23,581 nucleotides of DNA from Lobulomyces angularis (Eukaryota; Chytridiomycota; Chytridiomycetes; Lobulomycetales; Lobulomycetaceae). The notes under the pieces are model-generated. The model saw nothing but the letters and a program-made list of their open reading frames with translations. It made no database searches and was not told where the DNA came from. Positions 1-12,521 of the stretch are shown one piece after another. The position numbers were made by a program, and so were the translations under genes. The stretch spans positions 1 to 23,581 of the forward strand of contig JADHYX010000349.1 in the NCBI GenBank assembly GCA_027604685.1, written 5' to 3'. Numbering within the stretch: position 1 is the stretch's first letter; every line of letters begins with the position of its first letter.

Positions 1-652
1 GTGACTTTTTTTTACAAATTAGAACAGAAATTTTTAAGGTAAAAAAGGAAATTTTTATTAAAAAAAAAGGTTTATGCATAGATATAATCCATATATGCTG
101 AATATTTACTAATGATTTCTAATTATATTGAGTATATTTGAGGTACTAATTATTATTTGTAAAAAACTGAAATATTGGTTATTGGTGGTTTGGAATAACA
201 CTTTTAAACCAAAATAATAACTTTGAATTAGTTAACTTAGATAAATATTATAAAAATTTTAATCCATTTTTGAATTTTTGTGAAGTAATATTAATATATT
301 TTATAAATATTTTCTTTTTTTTTTCCATTTTTCTTCCTATTTAAATTTTATCTATAACTTTATTTTTTTTCTTTCCCAAAATTTCTTACCTTCCTTTTTA
401 TACATCAAACATCCAAAACAGAAATGCATATAAAAATGAAGAAAAAAAAAAAAAAATTAAACTATAAATAAATACAAAAATTAGAATCATAAAAAAAAAA
501 AAAATTAACTATTTATAATATTTTATAAAATTAATAAATCCACCATTAATTTCACAATGTAAAATTTCAACTTGTAATCATTTAAAAACGTCAAAAAAAC
601 ATATAAAAACAAACAATCAAAAATAAATCAAATTCTGTTATTGAATAGCCAA
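1..652. other. AT-rich flank with no gene seen
   Basis: This stretch lies downstream of the DEAD-box helicase stop at 653-655, which is read on minus. It is dominated by A and T runs, with no open frame of useful length, no splice-like exon chain and no tRNA-like arms on either strand. It contains the left copy of an inverted repeat (400-482) whose partner lies at 23422-23504. The part nearest 653 is presumably the helicase 3' untranslated region. The part left of 400 may be flanking DNA of a gene outside the window. Confidence 0.5.
400..482 (+). repeat. Inverted repeat, left copy
   Basis: The reverse complement of this segment matches 23422-23504 over about 83 bp. The core of 42 nt (from the C after the T-run to the GATGTAT end) differs at only two positions. 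The rest is an A/T-rich tail with a few mismatches and a one-base difference in the length of the homopolymer. The core contains the mixed-sequence block CTGTTTTGGATGT, so the match is not a low-complexity artefact. Its role is unknown: it could be a shared promoter or leader element, a dispersed repeat, or a relic of rearrangement. Confidence 0.75.
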
Positions 653-3491
<2,839 letters not shown>

Positions 3492-3809
3492 GAAAGTAAA
3501 AAAAAAAAAACTTTTTTTTTTTTTTTTTCGGTTTGAGTGTATGACAATTTAAAAAATTTCCAAAAAAAAGTTAATCATATATTTTCTATTATTTTATTAG
3601 GAAAATCTACTTTATAACACAAGTAGATGCCATAAATAAAAAAAAAAAGTTGTTTGTTTTATAACAGTTAGAATGAAGAAAGATTGCGCTTTGGAAAAAC
3701 ATGCCATTAAGTAATTTATCTTAGATGGAGAGTTAGTAATTTAATAGCTTTCCATACAAATCTACTTCGGCTACAAAGTAAATATTTCTTTTTCGTTATT
3801 TATTATTCT
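3492..3809. other. Intergenic region upstream of the helicase
   Basis: Both flanking genes are on minus, so this holds the 3' end of the 3810-4853 gene and the helicase promoter. A/T runs dominate. One short coding-like piece on minus (3733-3770, EVDLYGKLLNY then stop) could be a last exon of the upstream gene if a GTATCT donor at 3832 is used with the acceptor at 3771; that join also keeps frame. Nothing else is supported. Confidence 0.5.
3498..3528 (-). repeat. A13-C-T17 tract just upstream of the helicase start
   Basis: On the plus strand 13 A residues, one C and 17 T residues follow each other, so the two tracts are complementary. Read in the direction of the helicase gene, this gives a 17-A run, a G and a 13-T run ending seven bases before the ATG at 3491. 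As DNA it could exclude nucleosomes from the promoter. If transcribed, it would place a poly(A) run and a possible A-U hairpin in the 5' leader. Confidence 0.7.
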
Positions 3810-4853
3810 TTACTGTGGCCTTCTAGAGATACAAAGCAACGAATCTGAAAACTCTATATTAAAATGCAATTGGTGAAGAGAACAAACCTTTTCTAGAACA
3901 GTTTTTTCTTCAATTAAACCTTCACAATTTTTACCGTCACAATAGCAAACATATCTAAAATCATGCCTAATTTGGTGTTCGACTAACTTTATATAAGTAT
4001 CAATCATCTAAATAATGAGAAAAAAAAATATGTTATATAACTAATGTACCATTTCAACGCCATCTCTCGTAACTTTATTTTTAAATTTAAGTAAACTTGT
4101 TTCAGATTCAACATTTCCCTTTTTCCTTTTTTTTTACACATTTTTTACTTAGTTAGTTAGGTTAACAATGCATACCACAAAACCTCTTTAACATCAATTA
4201 AAAAGTTGAGAATCAAATCTTCCAACTTATCTTCAATATCTGAAAAGTGCTTTAAGGGAATACGCCTAAAATCTTTACTAAATAACTTCAAAGCCAGTTC
4301 TCGCATTAATTGATAATCAAACATTTTGATTTCGGAATTTTCATGAAAAACGTGCTCAACCACTATCTTACATAAGTTTTCAATTAAAAAAACTCTAAAT
4401 CATAAATACCAGTCTTTTTAAAGACAAAAACAAACTCTCAAATCTAAGTTTACTCAGTAAATTAAAGGAGACTTTAAGTGAAAAAATACACTTTTACCTT
4501 AGTGAGACTTCATCAAAGTTCTCAGCAAAATTATTTATGTTGAAAAACTTGATTTTACTGCGCTGTGGAAAATGTTCATCCTGATTCCATTTAACAAAGT
4601 AGTCCATATTTTTATTATATAATTCAATTCGAATCATTTCCAATTTTTGTAAAAGAGTTAATTTATTCAACAGTACAGTCTCGAACTTAATTGCCATTAA
4701 TAAGCTTGCAACGTCATAGAAATTTTCATTATCATCAGGATCTTCAACATCATGGTGAATAAATTTTTGCAACACTTTTCTGTTTTTTAACATTACTTCT
4801 CCTTTTATTAAATTTTTGGTATTCAAATGTTCAAATATCCAATTCAACTCCAT
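3810..4853 (-). CDS. Uncharacterised protein, 282 aa
   Basis: I do not recognise this protein. Four exons, read on minus: 4498-4853, 4176-4394, 4050-4125, 3810-4007, giving 282 aa with stop TAA at 3810-3812. The introns are 103, 50 and 42 nt. The sequence is mostly predicted helix, with many L, K, E and F residues, and has no signal peptide or membrane segment. An acidic patch (VEDPDDNE) lies near residue 40. Near the C-terminus a small cysteine-rich stretch (VCYCDGKNC, then CSLHQLH) might bind metal, but I can match it to no family. An alternative 3' splice (intron 3771-3832) would swap the last residues for a SEVDLYGKLLNY ending. The gene is divergent from the MOV10-like helicase, with only about 75 bp between start codons, so the two probably share a promoter. 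Confidence is for the gene model, not a function. Confidence 0.7.
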
Positions 4854-4928
4854 TAGGTCTAAAAAAAAAAACTGTTTATATTAAATGAAGTAATTTTTTT
4901 TTTTTTGCAAATTTTTGTTAAATCAAAA
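4854..4928. promoter_or_regulatory. Compact bidirectional promoter
   Basis: Only 75 bp separate the start codons of two divergent genes: ATG at 4853 on minus and ATG at 4929 on plus. The interval contains an A-run near 4861-4870 and a T-run near 4892-4906, a pattern typical of nucleosome-free poly(dA:dT) promoters. No sequence-specific factor site is evident. The 5' leaders of both genes must be very short, or must overlap the opposite gene. Confidence 0.6.
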
Positions 4929-7900
4929 ATGAGCAAACGCAAGAAAGAGGAATTTTCTTTGAAAGAAAATGTAATTGTCCCCGATCTTCAAAGTATCATA
5001 TTAAAAAAGTCAATAGCGTCAGATTTTTTGGCCAAAAAATTGGAAAAGGTTGAATTTTGCATTACAACTCAAGTTGTTAATGTAGAGTTTGAGCTTCAAG
5101 ATATCTCGATCGAGGAGGTAATTCCTGGTGGATATTTTCATTTTTCGCCTGACCTTGGCAGTTCTGGTTTGCATTTTATATAAAATAATTTTTTCGCTAA
5201 TTTGTAGAAATTAACGATAAACTTTGTGTTTCTTGTGGTAAACAGTTAAAACTGTTTTTGGAATTTGAATTTAATTATTCTGGCTGTTACAATACAACTT
5301 TTACCTTTGAATTTTTTGCTAATGGTAACACTACGTTAATAGAAAGAACTGTAGATTTCATAGTAGAGGAAGGAGAAGAAAGTGAATTGCACAAGGCAGT
5401 AAAAAAAGAAAAAATTGTTATTAGGCCTCCTCAAATGTCTTTTGAACCTTCCATTAAGGGAAGAGCTCCTCCCAGGTACAACCTTTTAATTTTAAACCGT
5501 AACCATGTCTTTTAGACCAGATTTTGCCAAAATGAAATATTTATTACCTCATTACCCATATATAAACGATGACCACATAGAAAATTTATACCAAAATTTA
5601 TTATTAAATGAAAAGTCAGCTGACGAACCTATAAATCCAGATAATTTTTTATCTAAATTTAAAGAGCATCTATTGTTAGAAGAACGGCAAATGCTTGCAG
5701 ATATCCGAAATTATGATACCCACTGTTTTGATTTAATATCAAGGAAATCTAACTTTTATGAAATTCCATGTCCGGGAATTATGGATGATAGACCATGTAT
5801 TAGATATGGAGACAAGGTATGTAATTTTAACTTTTTTCTAAAAATTCCAACTTGTGAAGATTTTTATAAGCACATCTCAAACAAATGAAACTTATTCAGG
5901 CTATGTGTGCTACTTGGAAAAGACTTCAATAATTGTACAGTTTTCTCCTAATTTTCAATGGGATGGATTTCCTTTCAATTTAAAATATAAGTTTTCAAGA
6001 ACAGGGTTGCGATTAGGTTACCGCGCTTTGGACCTCCTTAATTGCTGTGGAAAAGAAATCCAGTGTTGGACATTTCCTAGAAACATTAGCTACAATAAGC
6101 TGGATCGTAATTTAATGGAAGAAAAGCTGTCCATAATTACAAATTTTAGCCCGCACTTAAATACGGAGCAAGTCAAAGCTGTGTTTTCTATATTGTTTAA
6201 TACTCATGGAAACACTCCATTCATTATTAATGGGCCGCCAGGTTCGTGGAAAAAAAAATTTTTTTTATTTAATTTCTATTTCTTGAAAGGGACTGGTAAA
6301 ACATCAACAATAGTAGAAAGTGTGAAAATAATATATTCTAAAAATAAGAGTTGCAGAATTTTGGTTATGACCCCATCTACAAGATCTGCCGATTTGATGG
6401 TGGAGAGATTGACAACAGGATTTCAACCATTTTCTTCCGATAACTTAGTCAGAGTTAATACTCATACTCGGTTGAAAACTGATATCTCTCCATACATAAA
6501 AAAGTTCTGTTTTTCAGAAAACAATGCTTCTTACAATAAAAATTCAAAGTATTATGATGTACCCAATTTGAAGAAAAATAAGTTTAATGTTGTAGTAACC
6601 ACTCTATTTGCATGTTTGTCAATTTTTTTAATAATTATTTCGTGCTTACAATTTTTAAAAAATTTTAGCTTCCCTTTTATACAGTAATGGATCTTTTGAT
6701 TTGGATGAAATTCGCGGACAATTTTCTCGATCATTTACGCATGTGTTTATTGACGAATGTGGACAAGGTAAGCTTAGTGTATTTTGCAAAGTTAATTATT
6801 TTTGTAATTAAAGCCACAGAACCTGAATTCTGGGGAGCAGTTGCAGGATTAACGAAACCTTTACATAGATTTAAATATTCTTTTTCCAACATTTCCACTA
6901 ATATCACCTCCCATATTGAACTGAGTGACAATCAGCGCCTTAAGTTATTGCCAAATTTGATAATATCTGGAGTAACTAAATTATTTTTGAGTTTACACTA
7001 AATTATTATTCAGGATCCAAAGCAACTTGGTCCTGATATACACTTTCCGTATCCTGTAGAGGGAAGTCTATCTCGGTCATACTTAGAAAGAGTAATAAAC
7101 ACTGCTCCAGCTTACAGGAAAGTAAGAAATGGTTTTAATGAAGAATACGAACATCCTCAAAATATAACAATGCTTTTGAAAAACTACCGATCGAAAGAAG
7201 CCATTCTTCATATATATAATAAATTGTTTTACGATGAAAAATTGACCGCGTTCGCAACTAACGTTAAGGAATTTTCACGACTAGAGTGGTTTCCGTCTGA
7301 TGTGGATTTTCCTATTATTTTCCATAAGTAAGATAGAGCCTAATTTTTATTAGTTTTATCTCTTACTAGTGTTGATGGCAAGGAAGAACGTGAAGGCTCG
7401 AGTACTTCTTTATTTAATATTGAAGAAAACAAAGTTATATTAAGTTATGTTAAATTTTTAGTTTTTGGTGATAAAAAAGACGCACCCAAAGGTATTACCA
7501 CCAAATTTAAAAAAAAGTATGAAAGAAACAAAAGCGTTCTTCATAACATTAAGGACATCTTAACTGATTCGAAGGTTGAAACGATGGAGGTAAAAAACAT
7601 TTGGAATTATGTCTTGTTGATTTTATTTAGGGTCTAACATACAGTAACATCGGAATTATTGCACCCTACCGGCGGCAGGTTGAACGAATAAAGCTTATTT
7701 TACAACAAAATGATAATGAGGACAGTGGTAGCGGTATTGGGGGAATAGTAATAGCAATTAGAAAATCTTGACTGTTAATACCTTATACTTTTATTTTAAA
7801 TAGAAAACAGGGCTGGTGCAAGATTTTCAAGGTGACGAAAGGGAAGTTATTATAATCTCTGGAGTCAAAACATCAAAGGACAACTTCAATTTAGATTACT

Positions 7901-8291
7901 TTAAAGGTTTTTTAGGAAATTCTAAGAAATTCAATGTTGTAGTATCCAGAGCTAAAAGTTTGTTGATAGTAGTGGGTAGCGTTGATACGCTTATTATAGA
8001 TCCCAACTGGAAATTTTTATATGATTTAGTATGTAACTAATTAAAAATAAAAATTCAATTTTAATTTTTTTTTTTTAGTGTCAGAAAAACAATACAGTTG
8101 TGAATTACACAGACTCACTGGGTAGCCCGAAAAAAAAAAAAGTATTCCAAAATATAAATGAAGAAGATGGAGACAAAGAAGTAGAGGTTTTAAGCGAATT
8201 AATTACAAAAAAAAATAAAAAACTCTCCTACTTTGAAAAAGGCAGTTTACTCGGACATTTCTTAGAAGTAAAGTGGAAAAAATTAGAATAG
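4929..8291 (+). CDS. MOV10: MOV10/SDE3/Armitage-type SF1 RNA helicase
   Basis: Superfamily 1 (Upf1-like) RNA helicase of the MOV10/SDE3/Armitage group, which in other eukaryotes acts in small-RNA silencing, control of transposon RNA and mRNA decay in cytoplasmic granules. Twelve exons: 4929-5166, 5208-5475, 5516-5816, 5860-6241, 6290-6613, 6669-6767, 6814-6971, 7014-7327, 7370-7589, 7631-7747, 7804-8028, 8079-8291. The model gives 952 aa, close to human MOV10 in length. Motifs: NGPPGTGKT (393-401), FIDECGQATEPE (DECG at 533-536), GDPKQLGP (590-597), NYRS (647-650), FPIIFH, APYRRQVE, VQDFQGDERE (812-821) and NVVVSRAK (851-858). An N-terminal CVSCGK pair of cysteines is visible. The C-terminal extension carries a basic SPKKKKV run that may be a nuclear signal. 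The P-loop is split by a 48-nt intron without in-frame stops. The start ATG follows an A-rich leader. Confidence 0.93.
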
Positions 8292-8532
8292 ATTTTAATT
8301 TAATATACTAGTATGAAAATTAATTTATAATTTGATATGCATCATTTAATGCATTGAATGAGAGAAACACTGTGAAACTATTTAAGTTTAATACAATATT
8401 ACCTTTATAATAGGTAGATTATATTTTATACATGTGGGAAAAAACGCAAATATTCAACATCTTCAAATACTAACAACACAGAGTTGATTTCAACTTCTGT
8501 TATATATCGTCAGTTAGGATTACCTACTAAAT

Positions 8533-9090
8533 TTAGTAGATTACTAAAATTTTGCGTTGTTTTTGACTTCCAAATATTTGATTAAATTTGTTATTAAGGA
8601 ATAAAGTTCCCATAAGCTTTTCCATATGCTGTAAATTCGTTACAGGCTTTAGTTTCCACTGAATTAATCAGCATTCATTTTGCGGTATTCAGTTTTTAAA
8701 GTTTTTAATCAGATGCAAATCCTTTTCTAACAGCTAAATTTCTTCTAACTGGTTTCAAACACCTCCCAAATTCATTCCAACAATTTTTTTGGTTTAAATT
8801 CCAAGGAAAGAACCCATTTTCCTATTTCTTTCAATGTTGTCAGGTCCTTGATTTGAAATTACCATCAACTGTAGGCTGTAGCATTGCAAATTTCGAATTT
8901 AATGTCATTGGAAATTTCGAAAAATTTCTCGTTCTGGAACATTTAAAAAGAATGTTTTTTAGTGCCTGTGACAATGAGCAGTTGGAACATTGAGGTTGTA
9001 ACTCAGCAAGTAGAGATGCGCTTTTGTTCCCATAAACTACAGAAAATTGAAGGATTTCACTAATTTTTGATAAATGAAATTTTTGGTGGC
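8533..9090 (-). pseudogene. Decayed or fragmentary minus-strand coding sequence in the 8292-9153 gap
   Basis: The 860-bp gap between the MOV10-like gene and metacaspase A is less AT-monotonous than other intergenic DNA. On minus it holds open pieces with protein-like composition in different frames. One runs from about 9090 to 8861 (SLLAELQPQCSNC, then ALKNILFKC) and can splice over a 41-nt GT-AG gap (plus 8822-8862) into KWVLSLEFKPKKLLE and a TGA. A second reads WNEFGRCLKPVRRNLAVRKG. A third (8658 to 8533) reads QWKLKPVTNLQHMEKLMGT after a good acceptor. I could not join them into one complete gene with a start codon. It is either a degraded gene or a gene whose exons I placed wrongly. No family is recognised. 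Confidence 0.3.
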
Positions 9091-9153
9091 ACTAAGCGGC
9101 ACTAATTTTTTTTTATCAAAATTCAAATTCAACAATAATAACAGAGTGATAAT

Positions 9154-12100
9154 ATGACAGGTACATAATTGAATCCTAAACACTTCTATAAAAATTTATT
9201 TTTTTTATTAATAATTAACGCAATAACAACTTTTCAGAAGCTGCTCTAAAGGGTACCATTTTCCAACAAAAAGATGAAAGCGAGCTGGAAGGTTCTTCTG
9301 TTCATTCAGTTGAGCTGTTTGATCTAGACTCTATTATCTCAAAACATAATCTTAATTCTAATTCTGGTATACTGTTATAAAGATAAATATTTTATTTTAT
9401 TATACATCCTTTTTTTTTTTCTTCTTCTGCAGCTGCTGAAAACCACATACACGTAGAAAATCATTTTTCAAAATTCTCACATTATAGTATTGTTTAATGC
9501 ATTTTTAATTTATTATTTTTTAATTAATTGTTTCCCAGATAATGGCATTACAAGCCAATTGAATACCAATAACTGTAATCCGCAAAATTTTTCTGAATCT
9601 TCAAATTATAATCCAGGAGCGCCAATAGTTTACCTTGGTGAAAACTATCCTGCTAGTAAAGATATTGCACAACAAAATGACCTCAATAATGCTTATCAAC
9701 GGCTAGACTTGGAAAACGCACCTGTGTTTCAACCCGGAAATATTCAACCCAACCAAGAATTTAACGATAACCTACGGAAATTTCAATACAATTGGCAGCA
9801 TCGGCTTGTAAATGATAATCTTACATCTCAGCCAAATTCGTATGAACAGTTTCCTTTTGCACCTGCTACTTCTATGGAAAGAGTGTCATTATACAAAAGC
9901 GAACATGCAGTTGTAAAAACTGAACAAGTTTCAGGTGATTATGAGTTGTGCCCAACACAGTTGTGCTTGCCATCACATTACCTCACTAAAGGAAAATTTA
10001 CTTCCGCATGTGTTATATGTGGAGTTCACTTAACTACTGGAGGTAAACAGAAGCATTCTCACTTAGTTAAATGCTTTAAGGAATTAAAAAGCATTAGAGA
10101 TAAGGTTGAGGAAGAACTAAAAAATATTGAGTTATACCTGGTATATTACAATTAACAGAAATTTTTTAACGTTAGTTTAGGATTTGTTTATTAGAAATCC
10201 ATTACTTGTAGTAACTGTTAATACTTCCACTATTATTTCAACTTCTGCAATGGATCCACATTTAGACGAGTATTTTACCTTTGACATCAAATTTCGAGAA
10301 ATTATGCGCTGGGTTGAAATTCAAAACAATCCTTACTTTATTTTAGATATCGCGGAAATTGCAAGCAACAAAAAAATATATATTTTCAAAGAAATGACAA
10401 GTTTTTTGATATATTTTATATTATATAACCACTTTCCTTCCTTTTCGGATAATTGTAAAAAAGGTGAATTAACCCGAATGGATACCACTATATCAGATGT
10501 TCAAAAACTTACAGCAGTATATAAAAAATTTTGTAGCTTTAAAAGTGAGTTGGAATTAAAGGAATATTTTGTAAAAGTTGACAACGTACGCAAATTGAAA
10601 AAAAGGAAAGAAGATGATTTTGGCTCTGCGGATAATGAGAAACTTCAAAACACACCAAAGAGGTATAAAAAACAGAAAAAAGGGATTTCGTCAGTAAGTT
10701 TTTTCCACAAAAATTATTCTTTATAAACTGTCGACTTTAGAGAAATTCCAAAGATACGGCATTGTCAATATTAATAAAAAAACTGAGCTTTGCCAACTTG
10801 AGAGATTCATTTTCCAATCCAAAGAAGCGAACTAGTAAGAAATCTATGAACTTTAAATCTCGTTGCGAAATGGAGAAAAATAATGTTAATCTGGTTTGTT
10901 ACTAATTAGTGTTGCTATTAACTATAAATATTGTGTAGTTTGACTCCTTCAGCTCAAAGAACAAGGAAATTGAAACTATAGACGTAAAAGTAGAGGATTC
11001 CGAGAAAACGGGAAGCAAATACGCAAACTTCTCTGAGAGTAAAAGTGATGATGCAACTCAACAAAATTCCGAGTAATTTTAACTTTTCATTTGTTTAATT
11101 CTATTATAGTGTTGCTTGCGAAACAACTAAATTATTTACTACGTTAAATGGGAAAAAAAAGGCGCTGCTAGTGGGAATAAATTATAAAAATAATCCAAAT
11201 GATTTAACTTTAGCATCTTCTGATGACATAATTAAAGTAAAAACTTTAATCACGGATTATTATGGTTTTAACGAAGAAAACATTTGTATTTTAACTGATG
11301 GCCAAAATGGGGAAATGAGTAAAATCTTACCAGTAAGAAAGAATATAATAGAAAAAATGAAGTGGCTAGTGGAAGGAGCTGAACCTGGTGACTCTTTGCT
11401 ACTCTATTTTTCGGGGCATGGTAGCCGCCAAATAGACATTGATGGAGGTGAATTAATATTTTCTTTTAAGTTTTTAACGGGAGACTATTTCTAGATGAAG
11501 TTGATGGCATGGATGAAACTATTTGTCCTCTAGATCATAGTCAAGCTGGAAAAATCACAGATGACGAAATGAATGAATTGTTATGTCATAATTTACCAGT
11601 ATATTTTAATCTGTGAAGACACTTTTTAAAATGCAACATTTTTTTTTTAATAAAAATAATAGGCTGGTTGTAGATTTACTGCAATTTTTGATGCTTGCCA
11701 TTCTGGTACAATGTTGGATTTTCCTTACCAATACACAGATGGTAAATTAAAAAAAACTTAAATTTTTTATGTAAAAATGTATTTTCAGATGGCCAATTAA
11801 AAGAAACAACAGTTATAAAGGAACTCTATAAAGTAAGCAAAAAGAGGAAAATTTCCATCAATAGCATAAAATTAGCGTTGCGATGTGGGAATGCAAAAAG
11901 GATCACTAAAGAAACAAGATCTACTGCAGCTTATTGTGTTTTACTTAGTGGCTGCAAAGATGTAAACTCTAATTCGTAGTTGTATTAAATCCTTTTTTCT
12001 TTTATATATTTAGCATGAGTCATCGGAAACAGACGAAAATTTTAAGTTATGTGGCGCTTTCACTAGTAGCTTAATAGATATCTTACTTACGAATAAGTTT

Positions 12101-12220
12101 AATCCAACATTTAGTGAACTACTGAAAGATTTACGGATAAAATTAAAAACTTATAATCAAACACCTCAGATCAGTGCTGGATTAAAAATTGACTTTTTAG
12201 AGGATAGGTTTTTATTATAG
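9154..12220 (+). CDS. MCA1: Metacaspase A with N-terminal C2HC zinc finger
   Basis: Clan CD cysteine protease of the type I metacaspase group, expected to cleave after Arg or Lys and to act in stress, protein quality control or cell death. Twelve exons: 9154-9160, 9238-9366, 9433-9486, 9539-10140, 10181-10693, 10741-10893, 10939-11072, 11110-11447, 11495-11598, 11663-11741, 11789-11961, 12014-12220. The model gives 830 aa, much longer than usual fungal metacaspases. Order: Q/N-rich N-terminus (1-215); zinc finger C221-x2-C224-x13-H238-x3-C242; an unrecognised domain shared with metacaspase B (about 265-375, with MRWVEIQNN and EMTSFLIY); a basic/acidic linker; caspase domain from [11 protein letters not shown], with catalytic His634 in YFSGHG and Cys690 in IFDACHSG. 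The 7-nt first exon (ATGACAG) is the weakest part of the model. The paralogue lies at 18666-22039 on the other strand and shares most intron positions. Confidence 0.88.
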
Positions 12221-12521
12221 AATTTGTATATAATTTTTTTTTTTTTTCAAATTTAAAATTTATTTTCATGGCATTTTTTTAATAAAACATTTAAATATTC
12301 TTCATCTAATTTTTAAATTTTATTATGAAAAAAAAAGGATTAATTTTTTCTTTTTAATTTGAAATGTTAAATCTATCTAATATTTTTTTACTAAAATATA
12401 ACAAATTGTTTAGTAATGATACAAAAACCAAAATGAAGAAAGTTTTTAAATAAGCAAAATTTTTAATATGTTGAATGCAAAATAAAGTTGGTATCACAAC
12501 AGAGTAATGTATTTTATGCTT
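12221..12521. other. Convergent intergenic region with 3' ends
   Basis: This lies between the stops of metacaspase A (plus, 12220) and the BTB-GATA gene (minus, 12522). It has long T- and A-rich runs and an AATAAA hexamer at 12281-12286 that could direct polyadenylation of the metacaspase transcript. No coding sequence or RNA gene is seen. Confidence 0.6.

Noticed and set aside
3601..3640. Possible tRNA-like arms around AATCTACTT and AAGTAGATG.
   Set aside because: Only one stem can be formed; there is no TPsiC-like GGTTCRA box or acceptor stem.
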